From: JAHBVH01 sp034437715
GTDB taxonomy: Bacteria; Chloroflexota; Anaerolineae; Caldilineales; Caldilineaceae
Assembly (NCBI GenBank): GCA_034437715.1
Contig: DAOTTR010000053.1
Coordinates: 1-5,819, forward strand
Length of the DNA: 5,819 nucleotides
Direction of reading: 5' to 3'
Shown: positions 1 to 5,062 of the stretch, piece by piece
Position numbering within the stretch: the first letter of the stretch is position 1
How the letters are laid out: each line of letters starts with the position of its first letter
Notes under the pieces: generated by a model
Database searches by the model: none
What the model was told of the DNA's origin: nothing
Seen by the model: only the letters and a program-made list of their open reading frames with translations
Made by a program: the position numbers and the translations under genes

Positions 1-315
1 GTCGAGATCGATGGTCGCTCGATTGGCATTTTTAATGTCAATGGTCAGTGGCGGGCCGTGCTCAACCTTTGTCCACACGCCCTGGCCCCCATCTGTCGTG
101 GCCATCTACGCGGCACCACATTGGTCTCCGCGCCGGGCGAGTTCACCTGGGCGCGCGAGGGCGAAATTTTGGCCTGTCCGTGGCACGGCTGGGAATTCGA
201 CTTGATCAGCGGCGCCTGTCTGGTCGACAAACGCAAGCTGCGCTTCTTTCCCGTCGAAGAGCAGGACAATACCCTTTATGTAGTACTGCGCGCCACGCGC
301 GCGGCGGCGAAGTGA
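1..315 (+). CDS. Rieske [2Fe-2S] domain protein, 3' part (5' end outside window)
   Basis: The frame is open from the first base, so the start lies upstream; 104 residues are visible. Both Rieske cluster-binding boxes are present: box I Cys-Pro-His (C24, H26, numbered from the window edge) and box II Cys-Pro-Trp-His-Gly-Trp (C59, H62). Cys and His of each box together ligate a 2Fe-2S cluster, as known for the family. The position two after H26, often Gly in box I, is Leu here. Box II is followed by Glu-Phe-Asp and a short C-terminal beta region ending in an Ala/Lys tail. There is no fused oxygenase catalytic domain after the Rieske fold, so this is probably a small soluble ferredoxin-like electron carrier or the stand-alone Rieske subunit of a dioxygenase or nitrite-reductase-like system. 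The partner enzyme is not visible. It converges on the unknown gene at 535-1107 and has no visible link with the transporter operon. Confidence 0.9.
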   Translation, partial: VEIDGRSIGIFNVNGQWRAVLNLCPHALAPICRGHLRGTTLVSAPGEFTWAREGEILACPWHGWEFDLISGACLVDKRKLRFFPVEEQDNTLYVVLRATRAAAK

Positions 316-337
316 GCGAACTACCTATTGATTTGTA

Positions 338-355
338 TAGAAGTTACGCAGTTGC
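338..355 (+). repeat. Left terminal inverted repeat (18 bp)
   Basis: The sequence is TAGAAGTTACGCAGTTGC. It is perfectly complementary to the right copy at 478-495, with 122 bases between the copies. Confidence 0.85.
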
Positions 356-386
356 CCCGGGAACGCTGGCATCCTGCCGGCAGCGG

Positions 387-424
387 CTCGACGACTCGAC
401 GACTCGACGACTCGACGACTCGAC
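387..424 (+). repeat. Tandem array of 8-bp unit CTCGACGA, about 4.75 copies
   Basis: Four exact copies of CTCGACGA start at 387, 395, 403 and 411. A partial copy, CTCGAC, follows at 419-424. The array sits inside the MITE-like element. The unit is short, has no spacers and is not a multiple of three bases. It looks like slippage-prone simple sequence, so copy number may differ between strains. Confidence 0.9.
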
Positions 425-453
425 TGAGCTCGCCGAAGTCTGAGCTCGCCGAA
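425..453 (+). repeat. 13-bp direct duplication TGAGCTCGCCGAA
   Basis: TGAGCTCGCCGAA occurs at 425-437 and again at 441-453, separated by GTC, immediately after the 8-bp array. The motif contains the palindrome GAGCTC. Motifs of this type (CTGAGCTCGCCGAAG) are familiar to me as dispersed intergenic repeats in several bacterial phyla, which I state from memory only. Confidence 0.75.
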
Positions 454-477
454 CGTCCGCCAGAGATGGCGGTGATC

Positions 478-495
478 GCAACTGCGTAACTTCTA
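478..495 (-). repeat. Right terminal inverted repeat (18 bp)
   Basis: The plus-strand sequence is GCAACTGCGTAACTTCTA, the exact reverse complement of 338-355. Confidence 0.85.
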
Positions 496-534
496 CCTTA
501 ATAAATTAGGTTGCAATTGAAGAAGGCGAAATGC

Positions 535-1107
535 TTAAAATCCTTTTCCGCTGCGGTCGCGTGGGTCAGGTGCCAGGCCCAAATACGTTTTGCGCAGCTT
601 ATCCCATAGCGCCAGCCGCTCCCAGTTAGGCGGATCAAGTCGTTTGCTAAAGTCATCAGAAAAGAAGGGGCTGGGCAAGAAAGCGCCAAATTGAGTTTCG
701 CCTCTGCCATTGAAGAGTCGCAACAGCCAAGCACTCGGTGTGCCGGCGGCATTAATGCGTCGATAGAGTTCGGCACGTGTCGTCTGCTGTTGTTGAGCAA
801 AGGCTGCATCCACGAGCCGTTGTGGATTCTCTGGAGGCTGACCAAGCCACAAATGAAAATGCCAAACGCCAAAGTCCACTGTCAGTTCGCCATGCTTTAA
901 AGTGATTTCCGTAGGCGCATTCGGTGCTTTGATTTCCCAGGTAGAACCAGGAAATGAGGGACCAAACTCGATCTCATGCCAGTGATTGGTGAACAAATCT
1001 TGCAGCAGCGCAAAAAGTACTGGCTCGGAGGCTTCCATGGGGAAAATTTCTAGATGACCGCGGCCCGGTTCTTCGACAACCAAGGGTAATGCGGGCGAAT
1101 CACTCAT
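535..1107 (-). CDS. Conserved-looking protein of unknown function behind a B12 riboswitch
   Basis: It encodes 190 residues. I chose the ATG at 1107-1105 because AGGAGA (1112-1117) sits five bases upstream. An in-frame ATG at 1164 is rejected because it lies in the T-run edge of terminator 2 and would add 19 residues. The protein appears soluble, with no signal peptide or membrane segment. Visible features are an N-terminal Glu/Pro stretch, Asn-His-Trp-His-Glu at 41-45, Val-Trp-His-Phe-His at 81-85, a beta-rich middle, a Gln run (Q105-Q108), Leu-Phe-Asn-Gly-Arg-Gly-Glu at 131-137, a Pro-rich Leu-Pro-Ser-Pro-Phe-Phe segment around 144-149, and a basic C-terminus. The two His-x-His motifs could bind a metal, which is speculative. 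It faintly recalls small DUF families (perhaps DUF7676), but I cannot assign one. Its leader carries a cobalamin riboswitch and two terminators, so expression very likely responds to B12. The upstream neighbour is a probable cobalamin importer, which suggests a role in cobalamin use, salvage or sparing. Confidence 0.85.
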   Translation of the reverse strand: MSDSPALPLVVEEPGRGHLEIFPMEASEPVLFALLQDLFTNHWHEIEFGPSFPGSTWEIKAPNAPTEITLKHGELTVDFGVWHFHLWLGQPPENPQRLVDAAFAQQQQTTRAELYRRINAAGTPSAWLLRLFNGRGETQFGAFLPSPFFSDDFSKRLDPPNWERLALWDKLRKTYLGLAPDPRDRSGKGF

Positions 1108-1111
1108 AATT

Positions 1112-1117
1112 TCTCCT
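1112..1117 (-). promoter_or_regulatory. Ribosome binding site for the unknown gene
   Basis: The minus strand reads AGGAGA, with AGGAG ending five bases before the ATG at 1107. It fixes the start of the 190-residue protein against the upstream in-frame ATG at 1164, which has no comparable site. Confidence 0.8.
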
Positions 1118-1162
1118 GGTGAAATGGTGCGAAGTGTAATGTTATTCATAGGCGTAACAAAC

Positions 1163-1197
1163 AAAAAAGGCTGCCCCTATGGAAATAGGATGCAGCC
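1163..1197 (-). terminator. Intrinsic terminator 2 of the riboswitch leader
   Basis: On the minus strand GGCTGC (1197-1192) pairs with GCAGCC (1174-1169). Inside this, CCTAT pairs with ATAGG around a TTCC loop (1181-1184), with a small internal bulge. Six T residues follow (1168-1163). It lies between terminator 1 and the start at 1107, so a full-length message for the unknown gene must pass through it. Confidence 0.85.
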
Positions 1198-1200
1198 AAC

Positions 1201-1222
1201 AAAAAACCCGCCAAAAGGCGGG
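1201..1222 (-). terminator. Intrinsic terminator 1 of the riboswitch leader
   Basis: On the minus strand CCCGCC (1222-1217) pairs perfectly with GGCGGG (1212-1207) around a TTTT loop, followed by six T residues (1206-1201). It lies about 75 bases after the closing helix of the B12 aptamer. Its 3' arm GGCGGG is also complementary to CCCGCC in the B12 box (1308-1303) and, over five bases, to CCCGC in loop L5. This is the expected arrangement for a switch that controls termination. It may also end transcripts arriving from the transporter operon, for which I find no other terminator. Confidence 0.88.
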
Positions 1223-1296
1223 CTTGAGCACAAAACAAGGTAGCAACTTTACTTTGCGTCCGGCCCCTTTCTCCACGAAGGTGGTATACGAACTAC

Positions 1297-1437
1297 AGTG
1301 AAGGCGGGTAATCGGACTTGCTAATCATACTTAGCTTACCGTTGCGGGACAGTGCCGGACTGATTCTTGGTTGATCAAGAATGTCACCGAGCTTTCCCCA
1401 TTGTGCGTTTCGCTTCCGAGCGATGGCGCACCTTCAC
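1297..1437 (-). ncRNA. Cobalamin (B12) riboswitch
   Basis: Read on the minus strand, the elements appear in canonical order. P1 forms from GTGAAGGTG (1437-1429) and CGCCTTCAC (1306-1298), nine pairs with one G-U. A P2-region hairpin CGCT/AGCG follows. The core GGGGAAAGCTCGGTGA starts near 1400. A variable arm forms from ATTCTTG (1382-1376) and CAAGAAT (1369-1363). Then comes AGTCCGGCACTGTCCCGC, in which ACTGT (1353-1349) pairs with ACGGT (1342-1338) to make P5 with loop CCCGCA. P6 is GCTAA/TTAGC (1335-1331 with 1324-1320). The B12 box AGTCCGATTACCCGCC lies at 1318-1303. These match the known adenosylcobalamin-type aptamer consensus. Two intrinsic terminators downstream suggest transcriptional control, normally switching off when cobalamin is bound. 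The first gene downstream is the unknown gene at 535-1107, not a known B12 gene. Confidence 0.92.
1303..1318 (-). promoter_or_regulatory. B12 box of the riboswitch
   Basis: The minus strand reads AGTCCGATTACCCGCC, close to the conserved B12 box pattern (AGTCxGGAxACCxGCC). This is the most diagnostic segment of the aptamer. Its CCCGCC is identical to the 5' arm of terminator 1, so it could pair with that terminator's 3' arm when it is not engaged in the aptamer fold. Confidence 0.88.
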
Positions 1438-1460
1438 GATAGATATTCAGTTATTATTAC

Positions 1461-1489
1461 AGTATAGCAGATTCTAGTTTAAACTGCAA
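1461..1489 (-). promoter_or_regulatory. Sigma-70-type promoter for the riboswitch leader
   Basis: On the minus strand, TTGCAG (1489-1484) is a weak -35 with three of six consensus bases. A 17-base spacer separates it from TATACT (1466-1461), a -10 with five of six. Transcription would start near 1454, about 17 bases before riboswitch helix P1. This would make the leader and the unknown gene a transcription unit separate from the transporter operon that ends at 1537. Confidence 0.65.
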
Positions 1490-1536
1490 ATTGCCTCACA
1501 CAATACATTGGAACCGAAGCAAGGTTGAATCTATGT

Positions 1537-3186
1537 TTATCCTCCACAATTGGTAGCTTGCCCACTGGTACACACGCCTACGAGTACATCCTCAACTGTA
1601 CGCCAAGTCGTGCCGGGAAAGAGGCGTGCCACTTGGGCGGCAAAGAAGGGCGATGGGGAGAGGACCTCGGCTGGTGAACCAGTGGCGATCACTTCGCCTT
1701 GACTCATCAAAACCACCCGATCGGCCAACCCATTCGCAAATTCAACGTCGTGGGTAACCAGGATAACCGCTTTGCCTGCCCGCGCGAAGCCTTTGAGTAA
1801 ACCCGCTAGTTGATCTTTGGCGGCATAGTCAAGCCCGCGGGTGGGCTCATCTAGTAAGATCAGCTGCGGCTGCGTCACCAGAATCGCAGCCAAGGCCGTA
1901 CGCTGACGCTCCCCCACGCTCAAGTCGCGCGGATAGTGCTCGGCCAGTGCTGCGATTCTCAAGGTGGCTAATAGATTATCGATCACCTGTCCGGCGTTGG
2001 GTTTGGTTTCGAGCCCATGATTGCGCAGCGTGATCCATAGCTCGTCGCGCACGCTATCGGCAAAGAGGAGCGTATTCGGGTCTTGCGGCAGATAGGCTAC
2101 TTGGCGACAGATCTCGGCAACGGTTCGTCCGGCAATCGAGCGCCCCTGAATTTGCACGTCACCCCGTTGCGGGCGCACCAGCCCAACGAGGCTACGCAAT
2201 AGTGTGGTCTTGCCTGCCCCATTCCGCCCCATAATGACGACAATCTCGCCAGCCCGCATAGTCAAGTCAACTGCGTGTAGCACTGTGCAGGTGTCAATCT
2301 GCACGGTCAATCCCTTGACCTGGAGTACAGTGGGGCTTGGCTGGATCGGTTGCGGGGGAGGACTACTTGATGGCGCAGGTACGTTGACCATCATTTGGCT
2401 AAAGCGTAATCCGGCTTTGATCGTCAATGGCAGTGGCTCCCAGCCCAGCGCTTTACCCACTTGGACTAACGGCGGCACAAGATCAATTTGGTGTAACACG
2501 CTACGCGCGTCACCGCTTACCATCGAATTGCCATCTGCGGCTAGATAGATCAGCCGTTCGACAAAGGGCAACACTCGCTCCAAGCGATGCTCGGCTAAAA
2601 CGATGGTCAACCCCAAATCGCTATTGAGCCGGACGAGCGCGGTCAGGACATCTTCAGCCGACTGCGGATCTAACTGTGAAGTCGGCTCATCAAGGACTAG
2701 GATCGACGGGTGCAGGGCCAGCGCGGCCGCAATTGCCACGCGCTGCCGCTCGCCGCCGGACAGCGTGTCAAGCGAACGGTTGCGCAACCGGGCTAGATCG
2801 AGCAGATCGAGCGTCTCTTCCACACGCAGACGCATAGCCGGTGCCGGTAGGGCGGCATGTTCCAAGGCAAAGGCCAACTCATCCTCCACCCGATCGGTGA
2901 CAAATTGGGCCTCGGAGTCTTGAAAGACAAAACCCACATGGCGACTCATGATCTGGGGCGTAGCCAGAACCGGATCTAGCCCGTGGACACTCAACCGACC
3001 GCGCAGTTGACCACCGGTAAAATGGGGGGCGAGTCCATTGATCAGCCGCAGTAGCGTAGATTTCCCGGCCCCCGATGCCCCAACCAGCAGCACAAATTCA
3101 CCAGCCGTAATCTGGAGTGAGATATCGCGCAGCGCCGGGAGGGGTCGATCTGGGTAGAAAAAAGTGACGTGCTCGAATGTGATCAT
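1537..3186 (-). CDS. cbrU: ECF transporter ATPase, fused EcfA1-EcfA2 (CbrU-like)
   Basis: It encodes 549 residues with two ABC ATPase domains in one chain, where many ECF systems use two separate proteins of about 280 residues. Domain 1 has Walker A Gly-Ala-Ser-Gly-Ala-Gly-Lys-Ser-Thr (36-44), Q-loop Gln89, signature Leu-Ser-Gly-Gly-Glu (142-146), Walker B ending Asp-Glu-Pro (166-168) and switch His200. Domain 2 has Walker A Gly-Arg-Asn-Gly-Ala-Gly-Lys-Thr-Thr (320-328), Gln368, a changed signature Leu-Ser-Val-Gly-Glu (422-426), Walker B ending Asp-Glu-Pro (446-448) and His479. A Pro/Ser-rich linker lies at about 268-286. The start ATG overlaps the T-component stop by four bases and has GGAGGT seven bases upstream. 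Its role is cytoplasmic ATP hydrolysis that drives the T and S subunits. The cbrU name follows the predicted cobalamin ECF nomenclature as I recall it and depends on the S component being correctly assigned. Confidence 0.9.
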   Translation of the reverse strand: MITFEHVTFFYPDRPLPALRDISLQITAGEFVLLVGASGAGKSTLLRLINGLAPHFTGGQLRGRLSVHGLDPVLATPQIMSRHVGFVFQDSEAQFVTDRVEDELAFALEHAALPAPAMRLRVEETLDLLDLARLRNRSLDTLSGGERQRVAIAAALALHPSILVLDEPTSQLDPQSAEDVLTALVRLNSDLGLTIVLAEHRLERVLPFVERLIYLAADGNSMVSGDARSVLHQIDLVPPLVQVGKALGWEPLPLTIKAGLRFSQMMVNVPAPSSSPPPQPIQPSPTVLQVKGLTVQIDTCTVLHAVDLTMRAGEIVVIMGRNGAGKTTLLRSLVGLVRPQRGDVQIQGRSIAGRTVAEICRQVAYLPQDPNTLLFADSVRDELWITLRNHGLETKPNAGQVIDNLLATLRIAALAEHYPRDLSVGERQRTALAAILVTQPQLILLDEPTRGLDYAAKDQLAGLLKGFARAGKAVILVTHDVEFANGLADRVVLMSQGEVIATGSPAEVLSPSPFFAAQVARLFPGTTWRTVEDVLVGVCTSGQATNCGG

Positions 3187-4220
3187 GCGATTGACCTCCG
3201 TAAAGGTAAAAACGCTGGTCCAAGCAAGCCCCAGGTCGCCATGCCATAGATCAGGTTGAACTCAGGCAGGCTGAGCGTTGGATACGGGTAATAAAAAAGT
3301 GAGGTGCGGTCAAAGAGTGGTAGCAGAAAGAGCAAGACTGGACAGAGCGCAGCCGTAGCCACCAGCCAATCTTGGCGCTGGAACGGCGTCGGCCGGTAGA
3401 CTGTGCGCGCTTGGCCACGACCAATCCACCAGAGCCCCCCGACGACGCTAGCGATACCGCTGAACGTCAGCAGGCTACCCGCTGACGCACTGGGCCCGAC
3501 TAGGTGTAGCCACAGCCCAGCGACAATGCTCGCCAGGCCGAGCACCAAGCCCAGTCGCGCCACGCGGTGTTGCGACTGGGCTTGGGTGCTGGCAAAGCCG
3601 CGTGCCGTCATTGCTTCGGCTAATTGGAGCGACCGTTCTAGACCGCTCAGGAGTAGTGGTAAAAAGAGTGGCAGCCAGTCCCGTATGCCTTGCATGCGGT
3701 GCCCACGGATCGCCTGTGCTTCGCGGATGGCCTGTAGCTGGCGTAGCGTGAGCGGCGCGAAGGTCAGCGCAATCGTCACCACAATTGCCAACGGATAATA
3801 GGCGCGCGGGATCAACCCCACCATGGCGCGCACCGAAAGGACTTGATTGACGAGCGCGAAGGCAGTGTAGATGCAGGTTAGGATCAACCCATTCAAAAGT
3901 CCGTACACCAGCGCTTCTAGTGTGATCGGCCCGCCGATCAGCGGCAGTGCGCGCGGCAACACGAAGAGTACGGTCACGCCGATATGGACATTGAGCGCGT
4001 TGATCAGAGCCGCCAATGGCACCACCACAAGACCAAAACGAAAGGGGGCGAGCAGACGTTGGGGATTGACCGCAATCCCCGCCCAATGGATAGCCACGCT
4101 GATGACGGCGATCCAACAGAGGGTCAGCCCCAGATAGATGGGGTTGCGCGTCATGCTCAAGATTACCAGATCGGCTAGCAACCAAAGGGCCCAAGTTAGC
4201 GGATGTAGCGGGTTTTTCAT
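3183..4220 (-). CDS. cbrV: ECF transporter T component, EcfT (CbrV-like)
   Basis: It encodes 345 residues of transmembrane coupling protein. The chain is strongly hydrophobic, with segments at about 8-48, 62-90, 103-127, 141-155, 183-192, 222-243, 248-267, 287-304 and 322-340. The central cytoplasmic region carries the two Ala/x-Arg-Gly coupling motifs of EcfT proteins: Ala-Ile-Arg-Gly at 170-173 and Ala-Arg-Gly at 206-208. In the family these contact the grooves of the two ATPase domains. The C-terminal membrane part beyond residue 220 makes it longer than the usual EcfT of about 265 residues. It begins with ATGA, overlapping the S-component stop by four bases, and ends in ATGA with the ATPase gene, so all three are translationally coupled. 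The cbrV name follows the predicted cobalamin ECF system as I recall it. Confidence 0.88.
   Translation of the reverse strand: MKNPLHPLTWALWLLADLVILSMTRNPIYLGLTLCWIAVISVAIHWAGIAVNPQRLLAPFRFGLVVVPLAALINALNVHIGVTVLFVLPRALPLIGGPITLEALVYGLLNGLILTCIYTAFALVNQVLSVRAMVGLIPRAYYPLAIVVTIALTFAPLTLRQLQAIREAQAIRGHRMQGIRDWLPLFLPLLLSGLERSLQLAEAMTARGFASTQAQSQHRVARLGLVLGLASIVAGLWLHLVGPSASAGSLLTFSGIASVVGGLWWIGRGQARTVYRPTPFQRQDWLVATAALCPVLLFLLPLFDRTSLFYYPYPTLSLPEFNLIYGMATWGLLGPAFLPLRRSIA
3194..3199 (-). promoter_or_regulatory. Strong ribosome binding site for the ATPase gene
   Basis: The minus strand reads GGAGGT seven bases before the ATG at 3186, inside the last codons of the T-component gene. It supports independent re-initiation as well as the four-base coupling. 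Confidence 0.75.
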
Positions 4221-5062
4221 GGTGTCGCCTGTTGGCCGGCAACTTGTTCCGCCGACAGTGGTTGATATTGAAACTCAAAACGGGTATGAAAGCGGCGCAA
4301 TCCCCGCAAGATTGGCGCACCCAATGTCAAGATTAGCAGGATATTCCCCAACATACAGATGGCATCCCAGGCCAATGATGTCGCCAGGTAAAAGAGCGCG
4401 TAGCGGTGTAGTGTGTCGAGTGGCGTAGTGCCAGGTTGCCAGTATTGTGTTAGGTCGCCAGTGGCAAAGGGCCAGAACCAGAGATTCATGATTGCCCCGT
4501 AAAGCAAGCCCCAGCCACCAGCAAAGCTCGCCAGGACAATCACCTCGCGCCGACTGACGATGGGCCCGTGTCCGCTCACCAGCCAACGACAGAGTGGAGC
4601 CGTCATCCCCACCCAACCGGCAGTGAACATTTGATAGGGTAGCCACGACCCAACGCCACCGGTGATCAATGCCGAAACCAGCAACGTCAATGCGCCGACC
4701 AGAAAGCCAAAACGTCCACCGTATACGTACCCGGTGAGGACAATGAGCATAAAGATCGGGCTAAATCCGCCAGGGATCGGCAACACGTTGTCAATATAAC
4801 GCAGCGTGGCGTTGATGGCCACCAACACACCAAGCAGGGCGACTGTCTTGGTATTGATGGCCTGGCTTTGCACTTCGAGCAAGAGCACGGCAAAACAGAG
4901 AAAGACCAGCACCGTCAAGAGTAGCGTCGCATCGTTGGCATGGGCGCGATCTATCAACATAGCGGCTGGCAGGCTGGGCAACCAGAAAGGGTATAGAAAG
5001 GCTACCACACCGATTAGACTGGTCAAGCCGTAGATTAGCAGGCTGAGGGCACGTTCGATCAA
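4217..5062 (-). CDS. cbrT: ECF transporter S component, probable cobalamin specificity subunit CbrT
   Basis: It encodes 281 residues of integral membrane substrate-binding protein. I place the start at TTG 5062-5060 because AAGGAGG ends five bases before it and TTGA gives a four-base overlap with the upstream stop. A GTG at 5083 in the same frame would put that ribosome site inside the gene. Hydrophobic segments lie at about 8-29, 45-63, 73-88, 101-115, 118-136, 145-160, 174-199 and 222-250. The first two look like an addition to the usual six-helix S fold. The stretch Gly-Phe-Ser-Pro-Ile-Phe (99-104), Gly-Arg-Phe-Gly-Phe (116-120) and Gly-Gly-Val-Gly-Ser-Trp-Leu-Pro-Tyr-Gln (135-144) matches what I remember of proteins annotated as CbrT of the predicted cobalamin ECF system. 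The B12 riboswitch next to the operon supports this. The role is inferred: binding the vitamin in the membrane and delivering it with the T subunit and ATPases. Another vitamin cannot be excluded. Confidence 0.82.
   Translation of the reverse strand: MIERALSLLIYGLTSLIGVVAFLYPFWLPSLPAAMLIDRAHANDATLLLTVLVFLCFAVLLLEVQSQAINTKTVALLGVLVAINATLRYIDNVLPIPGGFSPIFMLIVLTGYVYGGRFGFLVGALTLLVSALITGGVGSWLPYQMFTAGWVGMTAPLCRWLVSGHGPIVSRREVIVLASFAGGWGLLYGAIMNLWFWPFATGDLTQYWQPGTTPLDTLHRYALFYLATSLAWDAICMLGNILLILTLGAPILRGLRRFHTRFEFQYQPLSAEQVAGQQATP

Larger units (their letters stand above)
338..495. mobile_element. MITE-like element with 18-bp perfect terminal inverted repeats
   Basis: The 18 bases TAGAAGTTACGCAGTTGC at 338-355 recur as a perfect reverse complement at 478-495, and pairing stops on both sides of each copy. 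The outermost two bases of each end are TA. If the real ends are GAAGTT...AACTTC (340-493), the TA on each side would be the target duplication expected for IS630/Tc1-mariner-type transposition, although TA is self-complementary and therefore ambiguous. The interior codes for nothing and contains a possible weak stem (CGCTG 364-368 with CAGCG 381-385), an 8-bp tandem array, a 13-bp duplication, and a perfect 6-bp hairpin (CCGCCA 457-462 with TGGCGG 467-472). Phrases like the GC-rich left part feel familiar from dispersed Chloroflexota intergenic repeats, but I cannot verify this. Alternatives are an immobile dispersed repeat or a bidirectional terminator. Confidence 0.65.
316..534. other. Gene-free gap between convergent genes
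   Basis: No credible gene lies here. The gap holds a MITE-like inverted-repeat element at 338-495 with internal direct repeats. The remaining AT-rich flanks (316-337 and 496-534) show nothing else I can name. I see no hairpin followed by a T-run for either convergent gene. The inverted ends of the element could form a stem that stops transcripts from both sides, but that is inference. Confidence 0.6.

Noticed and set aside
48..443. 131-residue open frame on the plus strand overlapping the Rieske gene
   Set aside because: It is out of frame with the clear Rieske motifs, and its end runs into the simple repeats of the mobile-like element.
387..453. CRISPR array
   Set aside because: The repeats are 8 and 13 bp without unique spacers, so they are simple tandem repeats.
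498..872. 124-residue open frame on the minus strand inside the unknown gene
   Set aside because: It is an alternative frame of the 535-1107 gene, which has the ribosome site and regulated leader.
1108..1162. A second promoter between terminator 2 and the unknown gene (TTGTTA with ACACTT)
   Set aside because: The match to the -10 consensus is poor, and a constitutive promoter here would bypass the riboswitch. The evidence is too weak to list.
1108..1164. N-terminal extension of the unknown protein from the ATG at 1164
   Set aside because: It would begin at the T-run of terminator 2 and has no ribosome site. The ATG at 1107 has AGGAGA at proper spacing.
3475..4320. 281-residue open frame on the minus strand across the T and S component genes
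   Set aside because: It overlaps two well-supported membrane protein genes in another frame. Its Arg/Ala/Pro-rich composition is typical of a shadow of GC-rich coding sequence.
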